A stretch of 64,000 nucleotides of DNA from JANSYL01 sp963921255 (GTDB lineage: Bacteria; Pseudomonadota; Alphaproteobacteria; Rhodobacterales; Rhodobacteraceae). Of the stretch, positions 25,799 through 34,369 are shown piece after piece. The stretch covers positions 620,001-684,000 of the forward strand of contig CAWUEW020000002.1 in the NCBI GenBank assembly GCA_963921255.3, written 5' to 3'. The first letter of the stretch is position 1. Every line of letters starts with the position of its first letter. The notes under the pieces are model-generated. The model did no database searches, was not told the DNA's origin, and saw nothing but the letters and a program-made list of their open reading frames with translations. The translations under genes were made by a program, and so were the position numbers.

Positions 25799-26478
25799 CC
25801 CCGGAGACAGCCATCGACGCGCTGAAAGCGCATGCCGATCCCGAACGCGCCGAACAGATGCACGCCTACCACAAGGTCGACCGTGTCTATCTTGGGCTGT
25901 CCAACGCCACGACAACCGCGCTGGCGACCGAATGGCGCAAGTCGCTGGATCAGGCCGGGCTTGTCGATCTCGCCGAAGGCCTTTGGCAAAGCGACATCTT
26001 CGAGGCGCGGATCGCGGCCGGAAAGCTGTTCGTGCAGGCCCGGATGCCGCCGGACGACTGCCTCGCCTGGGCCTGGATCTGCAGCGCGGTGCCGCGCTTC
26101 GATTCCTGGGCCATTGCCGATGCTGTCGCCATGGGCGGTCAGAAACGCGTGGTTCAGGATCCTGATCGCCTGGATATGTTGGAGGATTGGACGCAGTCCG
26201 AACATCTCTGGACCCGTCGGGCGGCCTTTGTCTTCGCGCTGCCCTTCTGCAAGGCGCGTCACCCGAACCAGGTCGAACAGGACGCCCGCCAGCGCGTCTT
26301 CGGTTGGTGCACGCAGCTTTCGACCGACCGCGAATGGTTCATCCAGAAGGCCATCGCCTGGTGGCTGCGCGATCTGTCCAAGCGCGACCCAGGGGCCGTG
26401 GCGGCATGGCTGTCGGACCACGGCGCTGTGCTCAAACCCTTCGCGCGGAAAGAGGCAGGCAAGTACCTGCCCGCTTAG
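25795..26478 (+). CDS. DNA alkylation repair protein, AlkD-like HEAT repeat
   Basis: 227 residues starting at a GTG (25795) that overlaps the glmS stop as GTGA, implying translational coupling. The sequence shows the AlkD-like alpha-helical pattern: DPERAEQMHAYHKVDRVYLG at the start, LWTRRAAFVFALPFCKARH in the middle and DREWFIQKAIAWWLRDLSKRDP toward the end. AlkD-type glycosylases remove bulky N3- and N7-alkylpurines. The association with glmS is a frequent rhodobacterial order but is not known to be functional. Glycosylase activity is assumed from family. Confidence 0.85.
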   Translation: MTPETAIDALKAHADPERAEQMHAYHKVDRVYLGLSNATTTALATEWRKSLDQAGLVDLAEGLWQSDIFEARIAAGKLFVQARMPPDDCLAWAWICSAVPRFDSWAIADAVAMGGQKRVVQDPDRLDMLEDWTQSEHLWTRRAAFVFALPFCKARHPNQVEQDARQRVFGWCTQLSTDREWFIQKAIAWWLRDLSKRDPGAVAAWLSDHGAVLKPFARKEAGKYLPA

Positions 26479-26486
26479 CCCGGGCG

Positions 26487-27461
26487 CTATTTCGGCTCCG
26501 GCACGCCACCGTTCAGAACCTCGACAAACCAGTCACGGTCGATATTCCCGCCGCACAGGATCACACCGACCTTTTTGCCCTGCATCACGTCGCGTTCCTG
26601 CATCAACCCGGCCAATGGCGCAGCCCCGGCGCCTTCGGCCATGTTGTGGGTGTCGGCGTAATAGATGCGGATCGCCTCGGCTACCTCGGCATCCGAAACG
26701 GTGATGATCCGCGCGGCTTTTTCGCCGTAGATGGCCAGCGCCTCGGCGACAGGAACCCGAACTGCCATGCCGTCCGCGAAGGTGCGGGCGGTGTTGGTTT
26801 CAATCGGACGCCCGGCCTCGGCCGACAGCTTCGCCGTTGCGGCGTTTTCCGAGACAACACCAACGATATTGGTGTTCAGCCCCAGGGCATCCCGCGCCAG
26901 GATCGTTCCGCAAATGCCAGATCCGCACCCGATGGGCACATAAATCGTGTCCAGATCGGGCACCTCGGTCAGCAGTTCCAGCGCGTATGTTGCCACGCCG
27001 CGCACAAGTTCCCGGTGGAACGGTGGCACAATGACAAGGCCCTCTTCCTCGGCAACCCGGAACGCCTCCTCGCGGGCCACGTCGAAGTCGTCGCCAAACT
27101 CGATCAGCTCGGCCCCGAACGCACGCATCGCGGCGTTCTTCTCGACCGAGTTGCCCTTCGGAACATAGACCTTTGCCGTCAGCCCGGCGGCCACGGCCTG
27201 ACGGGCCTGCCCCTGCCCGTGATTGCCGCGCGTGGCGGTGCAAATCCCCTTTGCGTCCGGATGCGCGCGCGTGACCCAATCGATGAACGTGATCGCCCCC
27301 CGCGCCTTGAACGCGCCGGTGGGCGTGTGGTTTTCATGTTTGACCCAGACCTCGCATCCCGTGCGCGCGGCCAATTGCGGCCAGGCATATTGCGGGGTGG
27401 GCCGCATGTGCTGCTTGACCAGGTGGTGGGCGTCTTCCAGTTCGGCCAGGGTGAATTCCAC
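26487..27461 (-). CDS. Threonine/serine dehydratase-like PLP enzyme (fold type II)
   Basis: 324 residues from the GTG at 27461, with AAAAGGA eight bases upstream; a TTG six codons earlier is less likely. Fold-type II PLP motifs: Schiff-base Lys in TPTGAFKARGA, ATRGNHGQGQA, the phosphate-binding glycine loop GCGSGICG, and CGGNIDRDW near the end (a Ser/Cys-Gly-Gly-Asn type). Family members deaminate threonine or serine, racemise serine, or cleave related amino acids. Absence of a C-terminal ACT regulatory domain points to the catabolic or short class. Convergent with the AlkD-like gene (8 bases apart). Exact substrate uncertain. Confidence 0.85.
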   Translation of the reverse strand: MEFTLAELEDAHHLVKQHMRPTPQYAWPQLAARTGCEVWVKHENHTPTGAFKARGAITFIDWVTRAHPDAKGICTATRGNHGQGQARQAVAAGLTAKVYVPKGNSVEKNAAMRAFGAELIEFGDDFDVAREEAFRVAEEEGLVIVPPFHRELVRGVATYALELLTEVPDLDTIYVPIGCGSGICGTILARDALGLNTNIVGVVSENAATAKLSAEAGRPIETNTARTFADGMAVRVPVAEALAIYGEKAARIITVSDAEVAEAIRIYYADTHNMAEGAGAAPLAGLMQERDVMQGKKVGVILCGGNIDRDWFVEVLNGGVPEPK

Positions 27462-27576
27462 GATCCTTGTCCTTTTCAATCGCGCGTCGCGGCGACACTA
27501 TCGGCCCGAGAGCAGCTTGCAAGTCCAAGTCAACGGCAGCGCGCCACAAGCCAAGACACATCGGGGAGACCAGCAC

Positions 27577-28221
27577 ATGACCGTTCTGATTACAGGGGCC
27601 AACCGTGGCATCGGGGCCGGGTTGGCCCAAGCCTATGCCGACCGGGGCGAAACCGTCATCGCCACCGCCCGCAACGCCCCCGGCCTGACGCCCTTGGACG
27701 TGTCCGATCCCGCATCCCCCGAAGCCCTCGCCGCAAGCCTGGGCGGCGCCCCGGTTGATCTGCTGATCTGCAACGCGGGCGTGTATCTGGACAAGGGCCA
27801 GAGCCTCGACACCGGCTTTGACGCGGCGCTCTGGGCGGACACGTTTGCCGTCAACGTGACCGGTGTGTTCCTGACCATCCAGGCCCTCCTGCCCAACATT
27901 CGGGCGGCCTCCGCGCCAAAAATCGCGATCATTTCCAGTCAGATGGGATCGTCCACCCGCAACACCGGCGGCAGCTACATCTATCGCGCCTCGAAAGCGG
28001 CGGCGTTGAACCTGGGGCGCAACCTGTCCAAAGATCTCGCGCCCGAGGGCATCGCGGTGGGCATCTACCATCCGGGATGGGTGCGCACCGACATGGGCAC
28101 GGATGCCGCCGATATCGGAACGGATGACGCGGTGGCCGGCCTCGTCGCGCGGTTCGATGATCTGTCGATGGAGACAACCGGCTGTTTCGAAACCTGGGAT
28201 GGCCGGGCGCATCCCTACTAA
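27577..28221 (+). CDS. Short-chain dehydrogenase/reductase
   Basis: 214 residues beginning MTVLITGANRGIG, with the cofactor loop GANRGIG, the structural NAG (CNAGVY), the catalytic Ser region ISSQMGSS and YxxxK (YRASK). The classic NAD(P)(H) Rossmann SDR, here in the short single-domain form. Start ATG at 27577 is behind GGGGAGACC. The closest relatives by eye are C-factor-like SDRs; substrate not predictable. Located 93 bp before lysC on the same strand. Confidence 0.87.
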   Translation: MTVLITGANRGIGAGLAQAYADRGETVIATARNAPGLTPLDVSDPASPEALAASLGGAPVDLLICNAGVYLDKGQSLDTGFDAALWADTFAVNVTGVFLTIQALLPNIRAASAPKIAIISSQMGSSTRNTGGSYIYRASKAAALNLGRNLSKDLAPEGIAVGIYHPGWVRTDMGTDAADIGTDDAVAGLVARFDDLSMETTGCFETWDGRAHPY

Positions 28222-28314
28222 GCCTGCGCCGTCACCCGGCACGCGACAGTTGCGCCCTTGCAGCGCACAGGGCCGGGGCTTATGACGCGCTCGGACGAGA
28301 GAAAGCAAATCCCT

Positions 28315-29553
28315 ATGCCCGTATTGGTGATGAAATTCGGCGGCACGTCCGTCGCCACCCTGGACCGCATCCGCCGGGCGGCCAAGCGCGTCGGCCGCGA
28401 GGTGGCCAATGGCTATGACGTGATCGTCATCGTGTCTGCCATGGCGGGCGAAACCAACAAGCTCGTCGGATTTGTCGAAGAAACCTCGCCCCTGTTCGAT
28501 GCGCGCGAATACGACGCCGTCGTCAGCTCGGGCGAGAACGTGACGGCTGGCCTGATGGCCCTGACCCTGCAGGAAATGGATGTGCCAGCCCGCAGCTGGC
28601 AAGGCTGGCAGGTGCCGCTCAAGACCACCTCGGCCCATGCGAGCGCCCGGATCGAAGAGATTGGAACCGACAACATCAACGGCAAATTCGCCGAAGGGAT
28701 GAAGGTTGCGGTCGTGGCGGGCTTCCAGGGGATCAGCCCGGAAGGCCGCATCACCACCTTGGGGCGCGGCGGGTCTGATACGACCGCGGTCGCCTTTGCC
28801 GCCGCGTTCGAAGCCGAGCGCTGCGACATCTACACGGATGTCGACGGTGTCTATACGACCGATCCGCGGATCACGTCGAAGGCGCGCAAACTGGACAAGA
28901 TCGCGTTCGAAGAAATGCTGGAACTGGCATCGCTCGGCGCCAAAGTCCTGCAAACCCGGTCGGTCGAGTTGGCCATGCGCTTCAACGTGAAGCTGCGTGT
29001 TCTGTCGAGCTTTGAAGAAATGTCGGATGATGCGGGCACCCTTGTCTGCGCCGAGGAGGATATCGTGGAAAGCAACGTGGTGGCCGGTGTGGCCTATTCC
29101 CGGGACGAAGCGAAGATGACCCTGCAACATGTCGAAGACCGGCCCGGCATCGCCGCCGCGATCTTCGGGCCGCTGGCCGAGGCCGGGGTCAATGTCGACA
29201 TGATCGTGCAAAACATCTCCGAAGGCGGCACGACCGACATGACCTTCTCCTGCCCCACGAACGAGGTGGCCCGCGCAGAAAAGGCGCTGGCCAACGCGAA
29301 GGACAAGGGCGAGATCGACTTTGCCGGGCTCGTGGCCGATACCGATGTCTGCAAAGTCTCGATTGTCGGGATCGGGATGCGGAGCCACGCCGGCGTGGCA
29401 TCCAAAATGTTCCAGACGCTCCGCGACGAAGGGATCAACATCAAGGTCATCACGACCTCCGAGATCAAGGTCAGCGTTCTGGTGGATCGCAAGTACATGG
29501 AACTGGCCGTGCAGGCGCTTCACGACGCGTTCGGGTTGGACCGCGCGGCGTAG
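28315..29553 (+). CDS. lysC: Aspartokinase
   Basis: Phosphorylates aspartate, the entry step to lysine, threonine, methionine and diaminopimelate. 412 residues from the ATG at 28315 (MPVLVMKFGGTSVA). Kinase motifs KFGGTSV, VVSSGENVTAGLM and TLGRGGSDTTAVA(F), DVDGVYTTDPR; two ACT domains (about 265-345 and 350-410) with LQHVEDRPGIAAAIFG and SIVGIGMRSHAGVASKMF, which normally bind lysine/threonine for feedback inhibition. The monofunctional length matches the alphaproteobacterial enzyme. Confidence 0.97.
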   Translation: MPVLVMKFGGTSVATLDRIRRAAKRVGREVANGYDVIVIVSAMAGETNKLVGFVEETSPLFDAREYDAVVSSGENVTAGLMALTLQEMDVPARSWQGWQVPLKTTSAHASARIEEIGTDNINGKFAEGMKVAVVAGFQGISPEGRITTLGRGGSDTTAVAFAAAFEAERCDIYTDVDGVYTTDPRITSKARKLDKIAFEEMLELASLGAKVLQTRSVELAMRFNVKLRVLSSFEEMSDDAGTLVCAEEDIVESNVVAGVAYSRDEAKMTLQHVEDRPGIAAAIFGPLAEAGVNVDMIVQNISEGGTTDMTFSCPTNEVARAEKALANAKDKGEIDFAGLVADTDVCKVSIVGIGMRSHAGVASKMFQTLRDEGINIKVITTSEIKVSVLVDRKYMELAVQALHDAFGLDRAA

Positions 29554-29562
29554 CGCGGCGGT

Positions 29563-30309
29563 TCAGGTCCAGGCTTCCGGAAAGAAATCCGCGCGCGTCA
29601 GGATCTGGCCCGCGACACGCCGCGCCCATTCCCGGTAGATCGCGGGCCCGGGGTGGAACCCATCCACGGCCATCGCATCGGGGGTCATCTGCAGATCGAA
29701 GGGCAGATGACGCACCCGTCCCTGGGCCGACTGCAGATCCGCGCACAACGCGGCTTCGAATTTCAGCGCGCGGTCATGCAGCACACGGCCCAGAAGTTTC
29801 GGCAGCGCCGGAAACTCTGCCAAACAGGGCAAGCCCGACACGATGATCTGCTTTGCCCCGACGCGGGTCCGCAAATCGTCATGAAGGCCTCGGGTCGCCG
29901 CCAACCAGTCTTCCAGCCGAACGCCATCCTTGACGTCATTGACCCCAAGGGCGGTCACGGCCACGTCGACCGGGCCGGGCGCCGCTTCGGCCAGCAATGC
30001 GCGCGTATCTTGGGTGGTCGCACCGGATTTCGCCACCAACTGCCAGTGCACGCGAAAGTGCGGGGACAGCGCCGTCGTCAGTTGTCCGGTCAGGGCAATG
30101 TCTTGGGTGGGTGCACCAACGCCCGCGGCCGAACTGTCCCCAACGACCAGCAGGCGCAGCGGCGGCCCATCGCCAACGACCCCCGTGCGGGGGGCCTCCG
30201 GTTCGGGCAGGCGCGGGGCGCGCGCCATCGCCCATGCCGCCTGCGCCAGAAGCACAGGGGCCAGCGCCAGAGCCATCGGTCGTTCGATCAGCACATTGTG
30301 GCGTGTCAT
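29563..30309 (-). CDS. SGNH/GDSL hydrolase with N-terminal signal
   Basis: 248 residues from the ATG at 30309. A hydrophobic N-terminus (MALALAPVLLAQAAWAMA) looks like a signal or membrane anchor. SGNH blocks are present: block I VVGDSSAAGVG (catalytic Ser; GDS), a Gly region LVAKSGATTQD, block III ALGVNDV (GxND) and block V DGFHPG (Asp-His). Such enzymes are periplasmic or secreted esterases/lipases/deacetylases; which one cannot be told. It is convergent with lysC (9 bases between stops). Confidence 0.83.
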   Translation of the reverse strand: MTRHNVLIERPMALALAPVLLAQAAWAMARAPRLPEPEAPRTGVVGDGPPLRLLVVGDSSAAGVGAPTQDIALTGQLTTALSPHFRVHWQLVAKSGATTQDTRALLAEAAPGPVDVAVTALGVNDVKDGVRLEDWLAATRGLHDDLRTRVGAKQIIVSGLPCLAEFPALPKLLGRVLHDRALKFEAALCADLQSAQGRVRHLPFDLQMTPDAMAVDGFHPGPAIYREWARRVAGQILTRADFFPEAWT

Positions 30310-30398
30310 ACTTGGTATACGGCCCGTCCGGTCGGTTGGATCACCTTGCGCGTGTCGTCGCGCCGGGGACACCCCGCGCCGGTGGGTGGGAACCCCCT

Positions 30399-30935
30399 CT
30401 AGGGCGCCATCATTTTGACGAGGGCATCGATCTCGGCATCGCTGAGACTGTGATCCTCCGGGCTCATCATCATCAGCCGTCCGATGGCCGCCCAATACAC
30501 CAGCTTTGCCCGCCAGTGCGCTTGGCCCCTTCCACGTCCGAGGTCTTGCAGAAGATCGGCCGCATAGGCGATCCGCCGGGCATCAACCCCATCGACCAGT
30601 TCGGCCACCTGCGCGTTAGTTGCCGCCCAGGCGCGTATGGCGCGTTCGAGGGCCGGGCCCGACCGCAACGTCCGCCGGAGGAGATTGGTCAATCGGCGTT
30701 CCGCGTCGCCTGCCGTGGCGAGATCCGCCACCAAAGCGTCGTTCGTGATCTCGGACCAATGCGCAATCAGCGCGCGGTGAAAACTGCCGACATCTTCAAA
30801 GTGCCAATAAAAACTGCCGCGCGAGACGCCCAGGCGGGCCGCCAAAGGTTGTGCCCTGAGGCCGTGATACCCGTTCTCGGCCAGATCTGTCAGGGCGAAA
30901 TTCAACCAGGTGGTGCGGTCAAGACGATCCTTCAT
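30399..30935 (-). CDS. TetR/AcrR-family transcriptional regulator
   Basis: 178 residues from the ATG at 30935 (MKDRLDRTTWLNFALT); an ATG at 30947 would run into the operator. The N-terminal helix-turn-helix is LTDLAENGYHGLRAQPLAARLGVSRGSFYWHFEDVGSF, split over residues about 12-50, with the typical YWHF ending. The C-terminal half is the ligand-binding/dimer domain with no obvious ligand. It is divergent from a VOC-family gene across a region with two palindromic sites, so it probably represses itself and the VOC gene. Confidence 0.88.
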   Translation of the reverse strand: MKDRLDRTTWLNFALTDLAENGYHGLRAQPLAARLGVSRGSFYWHFEDVGSFHRALIAHWSEITNDALVADLATAGDAERRLTNLLRRTLRSGPALERAIRAWAATNAQVAELVDGVDARRIAYAADLLQDLGRGRGQAHWRAKLVYWAAIGRLMMMSPEDHSLSDAEIDALVKMMAP

Positions 30936-30945
30936 GGGCACAACC

Positions 30946-30991
30946 ATACACAGATGTATTGACGACTCACAAGCACCATACATATGTGTAT
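30946..30991. promoter_or_regulatory. Twin TetR operators ATACA-N4-TGTAT and promoter
   Basis: Two copies of the inverted repeat ATACA-N4-TGTAT lie at 30946-30959 and 30978-30991, centres 32 bp apart (about three helical turns, same face). A TTGACG at 30959-30964 sits between them, and a weak -10-like sequence follows 17-18 bases later inside the second site, on the plus strand. This fits repression of the VOC gene, and probably autoregulation, by the adjacent TetR protein. Confidence 0.75.
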
Positions 30992-31015
30992 GGTATCAAT
31001 TTTGAGGACCTGCCG

Positions 31016-31393
31016 ATGAACAGACATTTCACGAATATCCTGTGTGAAGATCCCGACGCCTCCGCCGCATTTTACGAAGGCGTGCTTGGCATGACCCGGC
31101 ACTACGACATGGATTGGTTTGTTCTCTTGACCCATCCCGACATGCCCGGCCTCGAATACGGGTTGCTGCGCCGGGACCACCCGACAGTGCCGTCGGCGCA
31201 CCGGACTGCACCCTCTGGCGTGATCGTGACGTTTGTCGTTGAAGACGTGGATGCCGCGCATCGGGCTGCCATGGATCAGGGCGCGACCATCATCAGCCCG
31301 CCGACAGACATGCCCTACGGACAGCGTCGCGTGCTGCTCAGCGATCCGAGCGGCACCGTGGTCGACATCAGCGCACCGGTTGCGCAGCGATAA
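31016..31393 (+). CDS. VOC-family (glyoxalase/bleomycin resistance) protein
   Basis: 125 residues from the ATG at 31016, with GAGGA in the leader. Two beta-alpha-beta-beta-beta VOC half-modules: residues about 3-60 with HFTNILCEDPDASAAFYEGVLGM and about 65-120 with GVIVTFVVEDVDAAH, ending LLSDPSGTVVDISAP. The conserved acid near the end (SDPSG) and His/Glu positions suggest a metal site. The substrate is unknown; regulation by the divergent TetR gene suggests induction by a small molecule (aldehyde, electrophile or antibiotic). Confidence 0.83.
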   Translation: MNRHFTNILCEDPDASAAFYEGVLGMTRHYDMDWFVLLTHPDMPGLEYGLLRRDHPTVPSAHRTAPSGVIVTFVVEDVDAAHRAAMDQGATIISPPTDMPYGQRRVLLSDPSGTVVDISAPVAQR

Positions 31394-31534
31394 CCAAAAC
31401 GTCCTAAGAAACAGGCGATTGCACAAATCCCGCGCAGCGCGAAGGTCGCCTAAGCGTTGCGCAAACGCCCCCCCACGCGCTATGGCTGTATCCCGAGGCC
31501 GGACGCCGACGCGCGCGCCGGGGGATTGAGGGAC

Positions 31535-33778
31535 ATGGCACAGGGCAGTGAAACCGAAAGCCGCAAGCTCTTAAGTCGCTTGCAGGCGGTCATGGCTGAC
31601 GCCGCCGCCGGTCAGGAGCGCCTGGACCGCATCACACATCTTATTGCAGATTCGATGGGCACCGAAGTGTGCTCGATCTACCTGCTGCGGGATGCGGACA
31701 CGCTGGAGCTTTGCGCCACGCAAGGTCTTGCGCAGGAAGCGGTTCATGTCACCCGCATGCGGATCGGCGAGGGGTTGGTCGGGCGCGTGGCGCGTCGCGT
31801 GCGATCCATCAACACTGCCAACGCCCCCGGGGAGCGCGGCTTCCGCTATATGCCGGAAACCGGCGAAGAACGGTTTTCCAGCTTCCTCGGCGTGCCAATC
31901 CAACGCTTGGGCGAGCGCCTGGGCGTGCTGGTCGTGCAATCCAAGGACGCGCGCGAGTTTTCCGACGACGAGGTCTACGCACTCGAAGTTGTCGCCATGG
32001 TGATCGCCGAAATGGCCGAACTGGGTGCGTTTGTCGGCGAGGGTGCCGCCCTCAGCGCCCGCCATCAGGCACAGGTGATGCTGCGCGGCGGCTGCGCGCA
32101 GGAAGGTGCTGCAATGGGTCATGTGTGGCTGCATGAACCCCGTGTCGTCATCACCAAACCGGTGGCCGATGATCCGGCTGCGGAACGCGAACGCCTGCAT
32201 CAGGCGGTTGACCAGTTGCGCACCGATATCGACGAAATGCTGACCCGCGCCCCGGTCGCTGACGCCGAACAACGCGAGGTTCTCGAGGCTTATCGCATGT
32301 TCGCCCGATCCCGTGGCTGGATGCGCCGGATGGAAGAGGATATCGCCCTTGGCCTGAGTGCCGAGGCCGCCGTCGAGAAAGAACAATCCACCGCCCGGGC
32401 CCGCATGGAAACGGTGCCCGATGCCTATCTGCGCGAACGCCTCCACGACCTCGACGATCTGTCGAACAGATTGCTGCGTGTGTTGACCGGCCAAGGCGGC
32501 GACACCGGGGCCGATCTGCCCGACGACCCGATCCTTGTCGCGCGCAATATCGGACCGGCAGAATTGCTGGACTACGGCCGCCGTCTGAAGGGCGTTGTTC
32601 TAGAAGAAGGCTCCGTCGGAAGTCACGCGACCATCGTTGCCCGGGCCTTGGCCATTCCGCTGGTGATCAACGCCAAGCGCATCACGACCGAGGCGCTGAA
32701 CGGCGATGCCATTCTGGTTGATGGCGAACAGGGCATCGTTCACTTACGGCCCGAGGATACCGTCTCCAGCGCGTTTCGGGACAAACTCGCCATGCAGGCC
32801 GCCGCGCAGGAGCGCTATGCCTCGATCCGCGAGAAACCTGCCGAAACGCTCTGCGGAACGGTAGTCTCCCTTCACATGAACGCGGGCCTGATGGCGGATT
32901 TGCCGTCTTTGCCGTCCTCCGGGGCCGAGGGCGTGGGGCTGTTCCGCACGGAGTTGCAATTCCTCACCCGCAACAAGGTGCCCCGCCGGGGCGAGCTTGC
33001 ACAACTCTACGCGCGCGTCATGGATGCTTCGGGCGGCAAGCGTGTGGTGTTCCGCACCCTGGATATCGGATCGGACAAGGTCCTGCCCTACATGAAGCCG
33101 CAGGATGAACCGAACCCGGCCCTCGGCTGGCGGGCGATCCGCGTCGGCTTGGACAAACCGGGCGTCATGCGGATGCAGCTTCAGGCGTTGATCCGTGCCG
33201 CAGACGGTCGGCCGCTGTCCGTCATGTTCCCCTTCGTTGCGCAATTTGATGAATTCACGCGCGCCCGCGATACCATGCTGCACGAGATGGATCGCGAAGC
33301 GGCCCTCGGGCACGTGCTACCCGAGACCTTGGAAATCGGCGCGATGCTGGAAACGCCAAGCCTCGCCTTTGCGCCGCGCCAGTTCTACGAGATGGCCGAC
33401 TTCATCTCGATCGGCGGCAATGACCTCAAACAGTTCTTCTTCGCCGCCGACCGCGAGAATGAGCGCGTGCGCCGGCGCTACGACACGTTGAACGTCAGTT
33501 TCCTGACCTTCATCGAACAGATCGTCCACCGCTGCAGCGATGCCGACACACCGCTCAGCTTCTGCGGCGAAGATGCAGGGCGCCCGATTGAAGCCGTGTG
33601 CTTCGCCGCCATGGGGCTGCGCAGCCTGTCGATGCGGCCCGCCTCCATCGGGCCGGTGAAATCGCTGCTCCGGCGGGTCGATCTGCGGGAAGCGCGGGCC
33701 GTCATCAACGAAGCCCGCGCGCAAGGGGCGCAATCGGTACGTACGCACGTGATGGAGTGGCTGCGCCGTCAGGGCTAG
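31535..33778 (+). CDS. ptsP: PtsP, PEP-protein phosphotransferase EI-Ntr
   Basis: Nitrogen-type enzyme I that passes phosphate from PEP to NPr (PtsO) and on to EIIA-Ntr, coupling carbon, nitrogen and potassium regulation. 747 residues from the ATG at 31535. N-terminal GAF domain (about 20-165, RIGEGLVGRVARRVR). Then EI: phospho-His H364 in GSVGSHATIVARA, PEP-binding RTELQF(LTR), and the C-terminal TIM barrel with FISIGGNDLKQFFFAADR. The GAF domain probably senses glutamine or a similar signal, as in enteric EI-Ntr. Sits two genes after lysC, a position frequently seen in Rhodobacterales. Confidence 0.95.
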   Translation: MAQGSETESRKLLSRLQAVMADAAAGQERLDRITHLIADSMGTEVCSIYLLRDADTLELCATQGLAQEAVHVTRMRIGEGLVGRVARRVRSINTANAPGERGFRYMPETGEERFSSFLGVPIQRLGERLGVLVVQSKDAREFSDDEVYALEVVAMVIAEMAELGAFVGEGAALSARHQAQVMLRGGCAQEGAAMGHVWLHEPRVVITKPVADDPAAERERLHQAVDQLRTDIDEMLTRAPVADAEQREVLEAYRMFARSRGWMRRMEEDIALGLSAEAAVEKEQSTARARMETVPDAYLRERLHDLDDLSNRLLRVLTGQGGDTGADLPDDPILVARNIGPAELLDYGRRLKGVVLEEGSVGSHATIVARALAIPLVINAKRITTEALNGDAILVDGEQGIVHLRPEDTVSSAFRDKLAMQAAAQERYASIREKPAETLCGTVVSLHMNAGLMADLPSLPSSGAEGVGLFRTELQFLTRNKVPRRGELAQLYARVMDASGGKRVVFRTLDIGSDKVLPYMKPQDEPNPALGWRAIRVGLDKPGVMRMQLQALIRAADGRPLSVMFPFVAQFDEFTRARDTMLHEMDREAALGHVLPETLEIGAMLETPSLAFAPRQFYEMADFISIGGNDLKQFFFAADRENERVRRRYDTLNVSFLTFIEQIVHRCSDADTPLSFCGEDAGRPIEAVCFAAMGLRSLSMRPASIGPVKSLLRRVDLREARAVINEARAQGAQSVRTHVMEWLRRQG

Positions 33779-33779
33779 G

Positions 33780-34268
33780 TCAGCACACGGCCTCTGTGCC
33801 GGTGTGGCCTTCCCGGGCATCTTGCGCCGCCACCATCCGGCTTAACAGGTGGACAAGCTGCACCCGCTCATCCGGGGTCAGACCGGTCGCCATCACGCCG
33901 TTCACGGTGTCCACAACGTCATACATCTGGGGGGCCAGCGCCGCGCCGGCGTCTGTCGGCCGGATGACATGCGACCGCCGCGACGCCGGGTCGGCGTGAC
34001 GCCCGACATAGCCCTGCTGCTCAAGGTGATCCAACGCGCGACTGACCTTGTAGGGCGGCATGCCCAAACGTTCCGCAATCGCGACCTGGCTGAGCGGGCT
34101 GTGCTCCAGAACCGTCATCAGGACGGCGAAAGAGGTCAGGTCAAGCCCGAGCGGCATCAGACCCGACGCCATCTGCCCGTCCAAACGGCTCGACAATCGC
34201 TTGAGCAACCACCCAATCGACGTCGTCCGCACCCTGTGTGTTTCTGATTTGGTGTCCATATGGCTCAT
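33780..34268 (-). CDS. MarR-family transcriptional regulator
   Basis: 162 residues; the first ATG is at 34268, and ATG 34259 (MDTKSETHRV) is an alternative. Winged helix at about 55-110: SPLSQVAIAERLGMPPYKVSRALDHLEQQGYVGRHA is the recognition part, then the wing with ASRRSHVIRPTDAG. The dimer helices flank it. Divergent from a cytochrome b561 gene with an imperfect 24-bp palindrome between them, so likely an autorepressor that also controls that gene. It may respond to phenolic or oxidative ligands, as MarR members usually do. Confidence 0.88.
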   Translation of the reverse strand: MSHMDTKSETHRVRTTSIGWLLKRLSSRLDGQMASGLMPLGLDLTSFAVLMTVLEHSPLSQVAIAERLGMPPYKVSRALDHLEQQGYVGRHADPASRRSHVIRPTDAGAALAPQMYDVVDTVNGVMATGLTPDERVQLVHLLSRMVAAQDAREGHTGTEAVC

Positions 34269-34291
34269 GTAGAACCCCTATCATGCGATTG

Positions 34292-34315
34292 CTATAGTTG
34301 CAATTGCATCAATAG
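34292..34315. promoter_or_regulatory. MarR-type operator palindrome
   Basis: A 24-bp imperfect palindrome (20 of 24 bases match its reverse complement) centred on TGCAATTGCA, flanked by CTAT and ATAG arms. It is in the 101-bp gap between the divergent MarR and cytochrome b561 genes. Size and position fit a MarR binding site; possible promoter hexamers TTGCAA/TTGCAT overlap it. Confidence 0.7.
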
Positions 34316-34369
34316 CGTTTGCGATATACAGTGGCGCCGACTCGATGATTGTCCGGAGCTTTTTTGGTT

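Noticed and set aside
27334..29523. A 729-codon minus-strand frame overlapping the SDR gene and lysC.
   Set aside because: Antisense to well-supported genes; composition is that of a reversed coding frame.
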